Origin: an uncultured Bacilli bacterium
Lineage (GTDB): Bacteria; Bacillota_I; Bacilli_A; RF39; UBA660
Length of the DNA stretch: 64,000 nucleotides
Direction of reading: 5' to 3'
Assembly (NCBI GenBank): GCA_958413985.1
Contig: CATYVZ010000008.1
Location: forward strand, 1-64,000
The notes beneath the pieces were generated by a model that saw only the letters and a program-made list of their open reading frames with translations, was not told the origin of the DNA and ran no database searches. Shown piece after piece: positions 24,857 to 32,305 of the stretch (the first letter of the stretch is position 1; every line of letters begins with the position of its first letter). A program made the position numbers and the translations under genes.

Positions 24857-25759
24857 ATGATAACTGTAATATTTGTTCTTATTGCTATTATTTTGTTATT
24901 TATATTCATATATCGAATCAACACTGGCGAAAATGTCTATAAATTCATCGTAAATAATGTCAATAATGTTTATGAAAAATATGCTCCCTATTCATTTAAA
25001 GTTGTAAGAGAAAAGGTTAAAGAATTAGGACAAGAATTTACGCCAAAACAATATTTTATTCAAATAGTTGTCTTTTCTGTTGGATCAGCTGTTGTTTCAT
25101 ATCTTTATTTTTACAGTTTAATTTGGTGTATAGTTTATATAATAATTGCCATTTTGATAATACCTTATCTATCATATTTGCGTTGCAAAAGATTATATAG
25201 TGAGTTTATTTTTGAACAAATTCAAGTTTATACCACTAATACAATCATGGAATTTGCTACGACACAAAGCTTTGTTAAATCACTAGAGGGAGTTTATGAA
25301 TCTGGAATATTAGAAGATCCCGTTAAAAGTGATGTTAAGACGATGATCGATATGGCATATCGTAATGGAACAATTAATGAATCGATCAACTTTATGAACG
25401 AAAAATACGATTATTATATCGTTCGAAATATGCATCAATTATTTTTACAAATCACTAATGAAGGAGCTAGAGATGCTTCTGGATCATTAGAAAATATGTC
25501 ACAAGATATAGATATGCTTGTAGAAGGGGTATATCGCGATCGTATCGATCGTGCTACATTCCATAAAAAATTTTTACAATTTGGTATTGTTTTATATTTG
25601 ATGGTAATGTTAGTTCAATTTTTATTAGGTACAGAAACTTATTTAGAAATGCTTAAAATTTGGTATGTTCAGTTATTATTGCACGCCATAGTAATTATAA
25701 ATACTTATTTCTTGTTGAGTGGCGAAAAATTTTATAATGAGAATGTGGGGGCTGAATAA
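24857..25759 (+). CDS. tadB: TadB-like inner-membrane platform protein
   Basis: 300 residues. Two N-terminal/central hydrophobic regions (about 2-20 and 70-112) precede a cytoplasmic T2SSF-type helical bundle (about 115-225) and two C-terminal helices (about 235-255, 268-290). This is the order of TadB. Such proteins form the membrane platform turned by the CpaF ATPase. An AAAGGAGG site is present; the stop overlaps tadC start by 1 nt. Confidence 0.85.
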   Translation: MITVIFVLIAIILLFIFIYRINTGENVYKFIVNNVNNVYEKYAPYSFKVVREKVKELGQEFTPKQYFIQIVVFSVGSAVVSYLYFYSLIWCIVYIIIAILIIPYLSYLRCKRLYSEFIFEQIQVYTTNTIMEFATTQSFVKSLEGVYESGILEDPVKSDVKTMIDMAYRNGTINESINFMNEKYDYYIVRNMHQLFLQITNEGARDASGSLENMSQDIDMLVEGVYRDRIDRATFHKKFLQFGIVLYLMVMLVQFLLGTETYLEMLKIWYVQLLLHAIVIINTYFLLSGEKFYNENVGAE

Positions 25760-26541
25760 TGATTTTTGTATTAATAGGAATAATTTTGTTTTTTATCGTT
25801 ATCTATAATAGATTTGTCGAACCTAATCAGTTTCTAAAAGAAACACAACCGATTTTTAAATTTTTACGAGAATCAGATTATGAATTTTTGTTAAAACTTA
25901 AATATGGTCCTGATGTCGATGTCGACAAAATGTTTGGCAAAAGAGTTCGCAATGGCTTGATTGCAATCGTTATTATGTTTTTTATATTTTTATCAAATTT
26001 ACAATTTATCTATGTTTTATTTGCTATTATCGTCGGATTTGTTATTTTCAAACAACCTTATACGGCATTAAGGTCATATTACAAAAGAAACCTACACAAC
26101 ATCAATTTGATGTTACCGTATTATTTAAAAAGTTTAGAAATTTTAGTCCAACATTATACTGTACCGGTAGCTTTGTCGCGTTCAATCGAACAAGCTCCCG
26201 AAATATTCAAACCAGGATTAAGAACATTAGTTGCTAGAATCGAAGCGGGCGATATGACGGTCGATCCTTACATGGAATTTGCCAAAGAATATCCTGTTCG
26301 TGATTCGATGAGAATGATGCGTCTTTTGTATCGTTTAAGCCTTGGTAGCCAAGAAAAAAAACAGGAACAATTAATGATGTTTTCACGAACTGTTTCTAGT
26401 TTGCAAAATAAATCTCGTGAACAGAAATATGCTGAAAGATTGGCTAACATGGAACAAAGAACGATGATTATGTTGTTTGTTACTGGTGGTGGTATCATGT
26501 TATTGATGTTATTATCGATGATGATGCTAATGAATTTTTAG
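25759..26541 (+). CDS. tadC: TadC-like inner-membrane platform protein
   Basis: 260 residues, the second T2SSF-type protein. Hydrophobic segments are at about 2-16, 69-100 and 235-258. The central cytoplasmic domain carries SIEQAPEIFKPGLRTLVARI and a helical repeat typical of TadC. Together with TadB it would form the heteromeric platform. It is the last gene of the operon beginning at 21805; a separate promoter drives the pilin-like gene after it. Confidence 0.82.
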   Translation: MIFVLIGIILFFIVIYNRFVEPNQFLKETQPIFKFLRESDYEFLLKLKYGPDVDVDKMFGKRVRNGLIAIVIMFFIFLSNLQFIYVLFAIIVGFVIFKQPYTALRSYYKRNLHNINLMLPYYLKSLEILVQHYTVPVALSRSIEQAPEIFKPGLRTLVARIEAGDMTVDPYMEFAKEYPVRDSMRMMRLLYRLSLGSQEKKQEQLMMFSRTVSSLQNKSREQKYAERLANMEQRTMIMLFVTGGGIMLLMLLSMMMLMNF

Positions 26542-26561
26542 ATAATTGAGTAAAAATGTGA

Positions 26562-26567
26562 TATAAT
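26562..26567 (+). promoter_or_regulatory. -10 box of the small pilin-like gene
   Basis: TATAAT 21 nt after the tadC stop, with an AAGGTGGTG ribosome site and ATG following. A dedicated promoter and terminator fit a highly expressed structural subunit. Confidence 0.55.
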
Positions 26568-26594
26568 AAATATATTGTGTAAGGTGGTGAAAGA

Positions 26595-26819
26595 ATGAAA
26601 GAAGCAGCTGGAGAAGCTAATATGACAGTAATTACGATCATCTTAATTGGTGTTATTGCTGCCATTGCTATTCCATTAGTAACTAATTTGATGAGTAGTA
26701 CCGCTGAAAGAACTTGCTGTACAGATGCTGGTGGAACTTGGGAAGGAGGAGCTTGCCAAGCTACTGCGGTGTTTGATCAAAACAGTTACAACACATGTGT
26801 TCAAAACGCAAACTCTTAA
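26595..26819 (+). CDS. Small pilin-like protein with Cys motif
   Basis: 74 residues. A short polar leader (MKEAAGEAN) is followed by one hydrophobic helix (about 10-33) and a small exposed domain with five Cys: RTCCTDAGGTWEGGACQ, then one more in NTCVQN. Size, single helix and position just after TadC fit a Flp-type pilin. A G-E junction in the leader (AAG/EAN) is a possible prepilin cleavage point but not the standard motif. Disulfide bonding in the exposed domain is likely. It has its own promoter and terminator. Confidence 0.6.
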   Translation: MKEAAGEANMTVITIILIGVIAAIAIPLVTNLMSSTAERTCCTDAGGTWEGGACQATAVFDQNSYNTCVQNANS

Positions 26820-26823
26820 AATG

Positions 26824-26853
26824 GGATAAATTTTTATCCTTTTTAATTTGCAA
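26824..26853 (+). terminator. Terminator after pilin-like gene and left direct repeat
   Basis: GGATAAA-TT-TTTATCC followed by TTTTT. Positions 26832-26853 (22 nt, beginning TTTTATCC and ending ATTTGCAA) are repeated exactly at 28848-28869. Confidence 0.85.
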
Positions 26854-26911
26854 AAAATTTGCATTTAAACAGACATTATGATATTATATATGACAAATTT
26901 GGAGGTCTTTT

Positions 26912-28159
26912 ATGGAAGGAAAATATTTAGTTATCAATGCTGGTAGTTCATCATTAAAATTTTCGCTATATGAAATGCCAGAAGCAAAAGAATTAGTAAA
27001 TGGATTGGTTGAAAAGATTGGCGAAGGTGATAGTCGTTTTATCTTAAGATTTAATGACAACAAAATCGAAGATTTTTGTAATGCTAATAATCATATCGAC
27101 GCTGTAAATATCATGCTTAACGGATTAACTAAAAATAATTTTATTTCAAATATCGATGAAATAAAAGGTATAGGTCATAGAGTTTTGCACGGTGGAGAAA
27201 AATATAATGATTCTGTTGTGATTGATGAAAATGTAATAAATGATATTAAAAAACTAACTAAGTTAGGTCCCCTTCATCATCCGGGACAGATAGCAGGAAT
27301 TGAAAGTATGAAACTTATTTTGCCAAATGTTTTACAAGTGGCGGTCTTTGATACGGCATTTCATCAAACAATGCCAGAAGAAAATTATCTATATGCTGTA
27401 CCTTATGACTGGTATGCAAAAAATGGTGTCAGAAAATATGGCTTTCATGGAACCAGCCATAAATATATAACGGAATGTTTAAAGAAACGTTATTCAAAAG
27501 ATAATGTAAATGCAATTATTTGTCATATAGGTAGTGGTGCAAGTATTTCGTGCATAAAGGATGGAAAATGTTACGATACATCGATGGGTTTAACACCTTT
27601 AGATGGTCTAATAATGGGGACAAGAAGTGGCTCGATTGATCCATCGATAATAGAATATATTTCAAATGAAAGAAATTTAAATGTACAAGAAATAAATCAA
27701 ATTTTAAACAAAAACAGTGGTCTGATCGGTATAGCTGGCAAAAACGATTTTAGAGATCTGACAGCTTTGGCAGAAGCAGGAAATCGAAAAGCTCAATTAG
27801 CCATTTTGATGATGAGAAAATCTATAATTAAATATATTGCTCAATATTATTTTGAACTTAACGGAAACATAGATGCCATAGTTTTTACAGCAGGAATTGG
27901 CGAAAATAGAGTTGAATTAAGAGAAAAAATAATTGAAGACATTTCTAAACCAATGGGAATATCTTTAAATAAAGAAGCCAATGATAACATTTCGCGTTCT
28001 AAAGCTAATCGTTCTGGTAAAATATCAACAGACAATTCAAAAATAGAAGTATTAGTAATTCCAACAGATGAAGAATATATTATTTTAAAAGATACATACA
28101 ATTTAAGTAAAACTGTCACTATCGAAAATAGTAAAGTTTTGAAAAATATATTAAAATAA
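26912..28159 (+). CDS. ackA: Acetate kinase
   Basis: 415 residues, slightly longer than the usual 400. It interconverts acetyl phosphate + ADP and acetate + ATP. Seen: NAGSSSLKF (phosphate-binding loop, residues 8-16), VAVFDTAFHQTMP, YGFHGTSHKY and GLIMGTRSGSIDP, and the C-terminal FTAGIGENR. It completes the PFL fermentation route, although no phosphotransacetylase gene is in the window. A GGAGG site precedes the ATG. The gene is embedded within the Tad/T4SS locus and shares a short intergenic gap with the next gene. Confidence 0.97.
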   Translation: MEGKYLVINAGSSSLKFSLYEMPEAKELVNGLVEKIGEGDSRFILRFNDNKIEDFCNANNHIDAVNIMLNGLTKNNFISNIDEIKGIGHRVLHGGEKYNDSVVIDENVINDIKKLTKLGPLHHPGQIAGIESMKLILPNVLQVAVFDTAFHQTMPEENYLYAVPYDWYAKNGVRKYGFHGTSHKYITECLKKRYSKDNVNAIICHIGSGASISCIKDGKCYDTSMGLTPLDGLIMGTRSGSIDPSIIEYISNERNLNVQEINQILNKNSGLIGIAGKNDFRDLTALAEAGNRKAQLAILMMRKSIIKYIAQYYFELNGNIDAIVFTAGIGENRVELREKIIEDISKPMGISLNKEANDNISRSKANRSGKISTDNSKIEVLVIPTDEEYIILKDTYNLSKTVTIENSKVLKNILK

Positions 28160-28174
28160 TATAAGGAGCTTTAA

Positions 28175-28822
28175 ATGAAAAAAGTAGTTTTAAAAGAAAA
28201 ATATTGTCTTGAATATATTAAAGATGCTTTTAATAATTTCAAAAAAAATCGACATGAAGTCGAAAAAGCAGATTATCATCATAATTGTAGCTATGATTCG
28301 ATTTTATCGATTTTAGAAAATGGGATCTTACCTATAAAACAATTACACTCTAAAAAAATCAGAAATTTTTCCCATGAAGAATTACTTATATGCTCAGATG
28401 TCGAATCGCATGCAAACGGTTTTGATGGAATTTCACTATCAAAGGTTGGACTAGATGATTTATATCATAATGAATATGTATATAATCCCTTACGGTGTGG
28501 CTATATTGATTTAATAATTTCTAATTGTGTTAAGGCTTTTAGATATACAGTAAACTATGGAAATGAATTTATAACTTATCAAAAAATACCTGTTGATTAT
28601 ATAAAATCAATAGATATAAGATTATTAGAATATATTGCTAATTATAAAAAGGGAAATGGTCTTAACAATATAGTTGAAAAATATAATAGTTTAATAAGAA
28701 TTTCACAAAAAATCATCGACGATAGTAGTAACGTAACAGTTAGAGAAATGAGTGATGATAATAATTGTGAGTTAGATGTTGATGGTTTATCAAAATCACC
28801 AATATTAGTACTAAAAAGATAA
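28175..28822 (+). CDS. Hypothetical protein, possible ADP-ribosyltransferase-like fold
   Basis: 215 residues, cytoplasmic. Not recognised with certainty. The segment YHHNCSYDSILSILENGILP, later FDGISLSK, and FITYQKIPVDYIKSIDI have the spacing of the His ... S/Y ... E/Q-x-x-IP motifs in some ADP-ribosyltransferase-like families (DarT or 2'-phosphotransferase-like). That is only a visual resemblance. It follows ackA by 15 nt with AAGGAGC, so they are co-transcribed, and a terminator follows. Confidence 0.5.
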   Translation: MKKVVLKEKYCLEYIKDAFNNFKKNRHEVEKADYHHNCSYDSILSILENGILPIKQLHSKKIRNFSHEELLICSDVESHANGFDGISLSKVGLDDLYHNEYVYNPLRCGYIDLIISNCVKAFRYTVNYGNEFITYQKIPVDYIKSIDIRLLEYIANYKKGNGLNNIVEKYNSLIRISQKIIDDSSNVTVREMSDDNNCELDVDGLSKSPILVLKR

Positions 28823-28839
28823 TGAATATTTAAAATAAC

Positions 28840-28869
28840 AAAGGATATTTTATCCTTTTTAATTTGCAA
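28840..28869 (+). terminator. Terminator after ackA unit and right direct repeat
   Basis: AAAGGATA / TATCCTTT stem and T-run. Its 22-nt right part (28848-28869) is identical to 26832-26853. Confidence 0.85.
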
Positions 28870-28896
28870 TTAGATAAAAACATTGCAATAAAAATT

Positions 28897-28915
28897 AAAA
28901 TATAGTATAATTATT
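28897..28915 (+). promoter_or_regulatory. Promoter block shared with the 29462 paralogue
   Basis: AAAATATAGTATAATTATT contains TATAAT (28906-28911). The same 19 nt occur at 29421-29439 before the next gene. Confidence 0.55.
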
Positions 28916-28940
28916 TTAATGTGAAAGTAAGGTGTTATTT

Positions 28941-29384
28941 ATGAGCGGTCCAATAGGTCATACATTTATTTATAATTTAGTTATTATATTTATTGTGATT
29001 GTTTTTGCTTTCTTATCAGGGACACTTAGCTATTATAAAGCATTTAAAGTCAATAATAGAATCGTTCACGCCATAGAAAAATACGAGGGTTATAACGATT
29101 TATCGAAAGCAGAAATCGATATTGTTTTGGGCAATTTAGGCTACTCATTAGAAAATGCTAATTGTAAACAGGAATACAAAAATATGTATTTGATCGATTC
29201 ATTACAAGAAAACTATAAATACTGTATTTATATCGATAATTTGAATCCACAAAAAGGTAGCTATTATACCTATGGCATTTTAACCTATATGAATTTAGAT
29301 TTGCCATTTATCAATATCATCGATATACCAGTTTTTTCTAGAACTAACCGTCTTTATAAATTTACTACTGATGAATCCTTATAG
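28941..29384 (+). CDS. TadE/minor-pilin-like protein A
   Basis: 147 residues. A short N-terminus (SGPIGHTFIYN) and hydrophobic helix (about 8-33), then the motif YYKAFKVNNRIVHAIEKYEG and a small exposed domain with two Cys (NCKQE, KYCIY). It is clearly paralogous to the next gene. Single-helix, helix-first layout fits a minor pilin or TadE-like subunit; no standard cleavage motif is seen. ATG 28941 is chosen after TAAGGTG. Confidence 0.55.
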   Translation: MSGPIGHTFIYNLVIIFIVIVFAFLSGTLSYYKAFKVNNRIVHAIEKYEGYNDLSKAEIDIVLGNLGYSLENANCKQEYKNMYLIDSLQENYKYCIYIDNLNPQKGSYYTYGILTYMNLDLPFINIIDIPVFSRTNRLYKFTTDESL

Positions 29385-29461
29385 GATTTTTTTAATTTCA
29401 AAACTATTGTAGTATTTTTTAAAATATAGTATAATTATTACAGGATAAGAGGAGGCTAAAT

Positions 29462-29887
29462 ATGAAAGAAGCTATTGGAACATCGATGGTATTTAATCTT
29501 ATTATGATTTTTTTAGGTGTCTTTATCATTCTTTACGTTAGTTCAATCGCTTATTCTAAAGGTTTTAAAGTACGAAACAGATTGATCGATATAATTGAAA
29601 AATATGATGGCTATACTGAAGAAGCAAAAGATGAAATAGCTGAAAATTTAGCAGCAATCGGCTATCGAATTGTCGATAAAGAATGTGGTGATCATAATGG
29701 GGTTCAACCTATTGCTAATGATAGTGCATATCACTACTGTGTTTATCAATACAATACAAATAAAGGTAACTATTATGGAGTAAAAGTTTTTATTCATTTT
29801 GATTTTCCAATCATCAATGGTTTTTTCGAAATACCGATTTATGGTGAGACACGTATTTTATTTGAAAAAAGTGAGGTGCAAGGATAA
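29462..29887 (+). CDS. TadE/minor-pilin-like protein B
   Basis: 141 residues. Helix at about 10-32, then YSKGFKVRNRLIDIIEKYDG, the same motif as in its upstream paralogue, and two Cys in the exposed domain (KECGDH, YHYCVY). An AGAGGAGG site precedes the ATG. The stop overlaps the TadZ-like gene start by 1 nt. It arose with the preceding gene by tandem duplication, including the promoter. Confidence 0.55.
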   Translation: MKEAIGTSMVFNLIMIFLGVFIILYVSSIAYSKGFKVRNRLIDIIEKYDGYTEEAKDEIAENLAAIGYRIVDKECGDHNGVQPIANDSAYHYCVYQYNTNKGNYYGVKVFIHFDFPIINGFFEIPIYGETRILFEKSEVQG

Positions 29888-30876
29888 TGAATGTAATCAT
29901 TGTTAATCAAAGAAAAGAATTATTAAATTCACTTAGTATCGATGTTATTAAATCGATTGAAGGTCAATTTGAAGTCGAAGAAATAATCGAAATGTTTAAA
30001 AATTTTTATTATCAACGAATGATTTTAGATGTCACGGCTTTAAAAAACTACCAAGACATTAGAACTCTTCAAAAATTATCTATTTCTTTAGATATGGATA
30101 AATTAATTTTGTTGTTAGATGACAGTGAAGAATCATCTTCACCTAATTATCTTTCTAAATTAATTTCGATGGGAATTTATAATTTCACTAGAAATGTTGA
30201 AGGAATTCTTTATTTATATAATAACCCTAATAGCTATCGCGATGTTGCGCAATATCATCAATTAGAAAATGTCGAAACCCAACCACAGATAGTTTATCAA
30301 AATGTCGAAGCTAATTATTGCAGAATTATCGGTGTTAAAAATGTGACCGATGAAACAGGAGCTACAACTTTTTGTTATATGATGGTTAAACAGTTAAAGA
30401 AAAATTACGATGTTATTGGTGTCGAAGTCGATGCTAACGATTTTAACTATTTTAACGACAAATCTTTGCATAGTGTTAGCAGTAAAGATTTAGGTAGTTT
30501 TATCGAAAAGAATAACGATCGTGATGTAATAATTATCGATATGAATAATAGTGCTATCGCATCAGGCTTAGTTCAAGAAATAATTTATTTAGTTGAACCT
30601 TCAACGATCAAATTAAATAAATTAATGAATATTAAAAGAAATATTTTTAAAGAATTAGAAGATAGAAAAATAATTTTAAATCAGAGTTTACTTAGTTCTA
30701 AAGATGTTTTAGAACTTCAGTATGAGGCTCGAACAAAATTCTTTTTTAACATGCCACCTTTGAACGAACGTGATCAAGATATTATGATTATGGATACGTT
30801 CTTGGCTAAATTAGGTTTTGCTAAGCAACAAACAGGAGAAGTTGAAAAAAGAAAGAAAATTTTAGGTTTATTTTAA
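29887..30876 (+). CDS. TadZ/CpaE-like protein with degenerate P-loop
   Basis: 329 residues. The N-terminal 120 residues look like an atypical receiver domain (IVNQRKELLNSL ... LILLLDDSEES). The C-terminal part is a MinD/ParA-like fold: strand RIIGVKN is followed by DETGATTFCYMM, where the deviant Walker A lysines (KGGxGKTT) are missing, then VIIIDMNNSA in place of Walker B. TadZ/CpaE proteins localise Tad pili to cell poles, and several have lost ATPase residues. Assignment combines fold and locus. Confidence 0.65.
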   Translation: MNVIIVNQRKELLNSLSIDVIKSIEGQFEVEEIIEMFKNFYYQRMILDVTALKNYQDIRTLQKLSISLDMDKLILLLDDSEESSSPNYLSKLISMGIYNFTRNVEGILYLYNNPNSYRDVAQYHQLENVETQPQIVYQNVEANYCRIIGVKNVTDETGATTFCYMMVKQLKKNYDVIGVEVDANDFNYFNDKSLHSVSSKDLGSFIEKNNDRDVIIIDMNNSAIASGLVQEIIYLVEPSTIKLNKLMNIKRNIFKELEDRKIILNQSLLSSKDVLELQYEARTKFFFNMPPLNERDQDIMIMDTFLAKLGFAKQQTGEVEKRKKILGLF

Positions 30877-30887
30877 GGGGGATTTGC

Positions 30888-31784
30888 GTGAAAAAGTATT
30901 TTGGAATTTTAATGGTTGTTTTATTGATTTTTTTAGCAAGTCCGATCAAGGCTTTAGCTATCGGTCAAGAAAACTTTTTGCTGTTGGATACTTATCAAAA
31001 ATTAGTCTGTGGCGATACTGAGGTACCATATGTAGCTGCTCAAATTACTCAAACAGTATATATGATTTTACAAATTGCGACACCTATTATTATTATATTA
31101 TTGGGTATGATCGATTTATTAAAAGCAGTAATGGCCCAAAAAGAAGATGAAATTAAAAAAAGTCAGCAAACTTTTGTTAGAAGATTATTAATTGGAGCAG
31201 CAGTTTTCTTAGTTTTTGTTCTGGTTAAGGTAATTATTGGTTTTGTCCAACCACAAAGCGATAATCCTAATATGTGGAATTGCGTCGATTGCTTTATTAG
31301 TGGTGAAAATTGTAACATAAAACAAGATGCTACTACTGTTGCTACTAATAATGGACTTAATTTAATCAATAATATCAATGTTGGTAGTAAGGTTAGTCAA
31401 GTAGATAAAATTTTAGGAGTAGATTGTTATATTGATCCGGTTACAATTAACTATGCCATTGGTGAATACGTGTGTGAATGGCAATATGGTGATGGTATTA
31501 CCTATAAAAGTATTGTTGATAGAGAAGACAATATAAAAGACATCGAAATTGAAGTTGACGAGGCGATATTAAAATCAGCTTTAAAAAATAAAGTGGCTGA
31601 ATTTCCGGCATATGATACTAATTTAGAAAATACATATGCTGATTATAACCAACGTGTATCAGCATATGGAGTTGAAGGGACATTGATTTATAAAGGAACT
31701 TATAACATATATGTTTGGGTTGATAAAGGCGGTTATATGAAGACTGTTAAATGTGAACAAGATAAATGTTATCAGATTAATTAA
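30888..31784 (+). CDS. VirB2/TrbC-like membrane protein with C-terminal extension
   Basis: 298 residues from GTG with GGGGGAT ahead. A cleavable signal (ending about AIG) and two hydrophobic helices (about 50-72 and 98-120) flank a basic/acidic cytoplasmic loop AVMAQKEDEIKKSQQ. This two-helix hairpin is the VirB2/TrbC pilin or Gram-positive equivalent. After the hairpin is a Cys-rich turn (NCVDCFISGENC) and a further 150-residue extracellular domain. The shorter paralogue at 31858 shares the loop and Cys turn but not the extension. Confidence 0.6.
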   Translation: MKKYFGILMVVLLIFLASPIKALAIGQENFLLLDTYQKLVCGDTEVPYVAAQITQTVYMILQIATPIIIILLGMIDLLKAVMAQKEDEIKKSQQTFVRRLLIGAAVFLVFVLVKVIIGFVQPQSDNPNMWNCVDCFISGENCNIKQDATTVATNNGLNLINNINVGSKVSQVDKILGVDCYIDPVTINYAIGEYVCEWQYGDGITYKSIVDREDNIKDIEIEVDEAILKSALKNKVAEFPAYDTNLENTYADYNQRVSAYGVEGTLIYKGTYNIYVWVDKGGYMKTVKCEQDKCYQIN

Positions 31785-31804
31785 AAATAATCTAAAATAG
31801 ATAA

Positions 31805-31834
31805 TTGACAAATATAGGGAAATATAGTATTATT
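31805..31834 (+). promoter_or_regulatory. Promoter of the short VirB2-like gene
   Basis: -35 TTGACA (31805-31810) and -10 TATTAT (31829-31834), spacing 18 nt; AGGAGG before the ATG. Confidence 0.55.
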
Positions 31835-31857
31835 AAATTTAGTTAGGAGGATATATT

Positions 31858-32211
31858 ATGTTTATATTAGAAACCGTTACATGTGGAGGACTTGAAAATT
31901 TTAACGTTGATTCATTGATTCCACAATTAACATCTACTGCTGTTACTATTATTAAGATCGGTATTCCACTTATATTAATTTTTCTTGGAATGTTAGATTT
32001 AGGTAAAGCAGTAATGGCACAAAAAGAAGATGAAATCAAAAAAAGTCAACAACTTTTTGTAAAACGATTAATTTCTGCCGTTTTAGTATTCCTAGTAGTG
32101 TTTATAGTCCAATTAGTTATTGGTTTGGTCGCAGGTGATGATCAAACTAGTATAACAAATTGTATTGATTGTTTCTTAAATGGCGTAGAAAATTGTGAAC
32201 CATCGAAGTAA
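31858..32211 (+). CDS. VirB2-like small membrane protein (pilin/channel subunit)
   Basis: 117 residues with two hydrophobic helices (about 28-48 and 70-97) joined by AVMAQKEDEIKKSQQ, the same 15 residues as in the 30888 protein, and ending with NCIDCFLNGVENC. Size and hairpin topology match VirB2/TrbC pilins, though Gram-positive versions may act as channel rather than fibre subunits. It has its own promoter and terminator, as expected for an abundant subunit. Confidence 0.65.
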   Translation: MFILETVTCGGLENFNVDSLIPQLTSTAVTIIKIGIPLILIFLGMLDLGKAVMAQKEDEIKKSQQLFVKRLISAVLVFLVVFIVQLVIGLVAGDDQTSITNCIDCFLNGVENCEPSK

Positions 32212-32220
32212 ACATTGAAC

Positions 32221-32256
32221 AAAAGATAATAAAACTATTTATTATCTTTTTTTTTT
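32221..32256 (+). terminator. Terminator after VirB2-like gene
   Basis: AAAAGATAATAA / TTATTATCTTTT stem with T-run. A TATAAT box for the downstream operon lies at 32261-32266. Confidence 0.8.
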
Positions 32257-32305
32257 ATGATATAATATAGACGATATATTTTATTTCAGGAATTGGGGTC
32301 AGATT

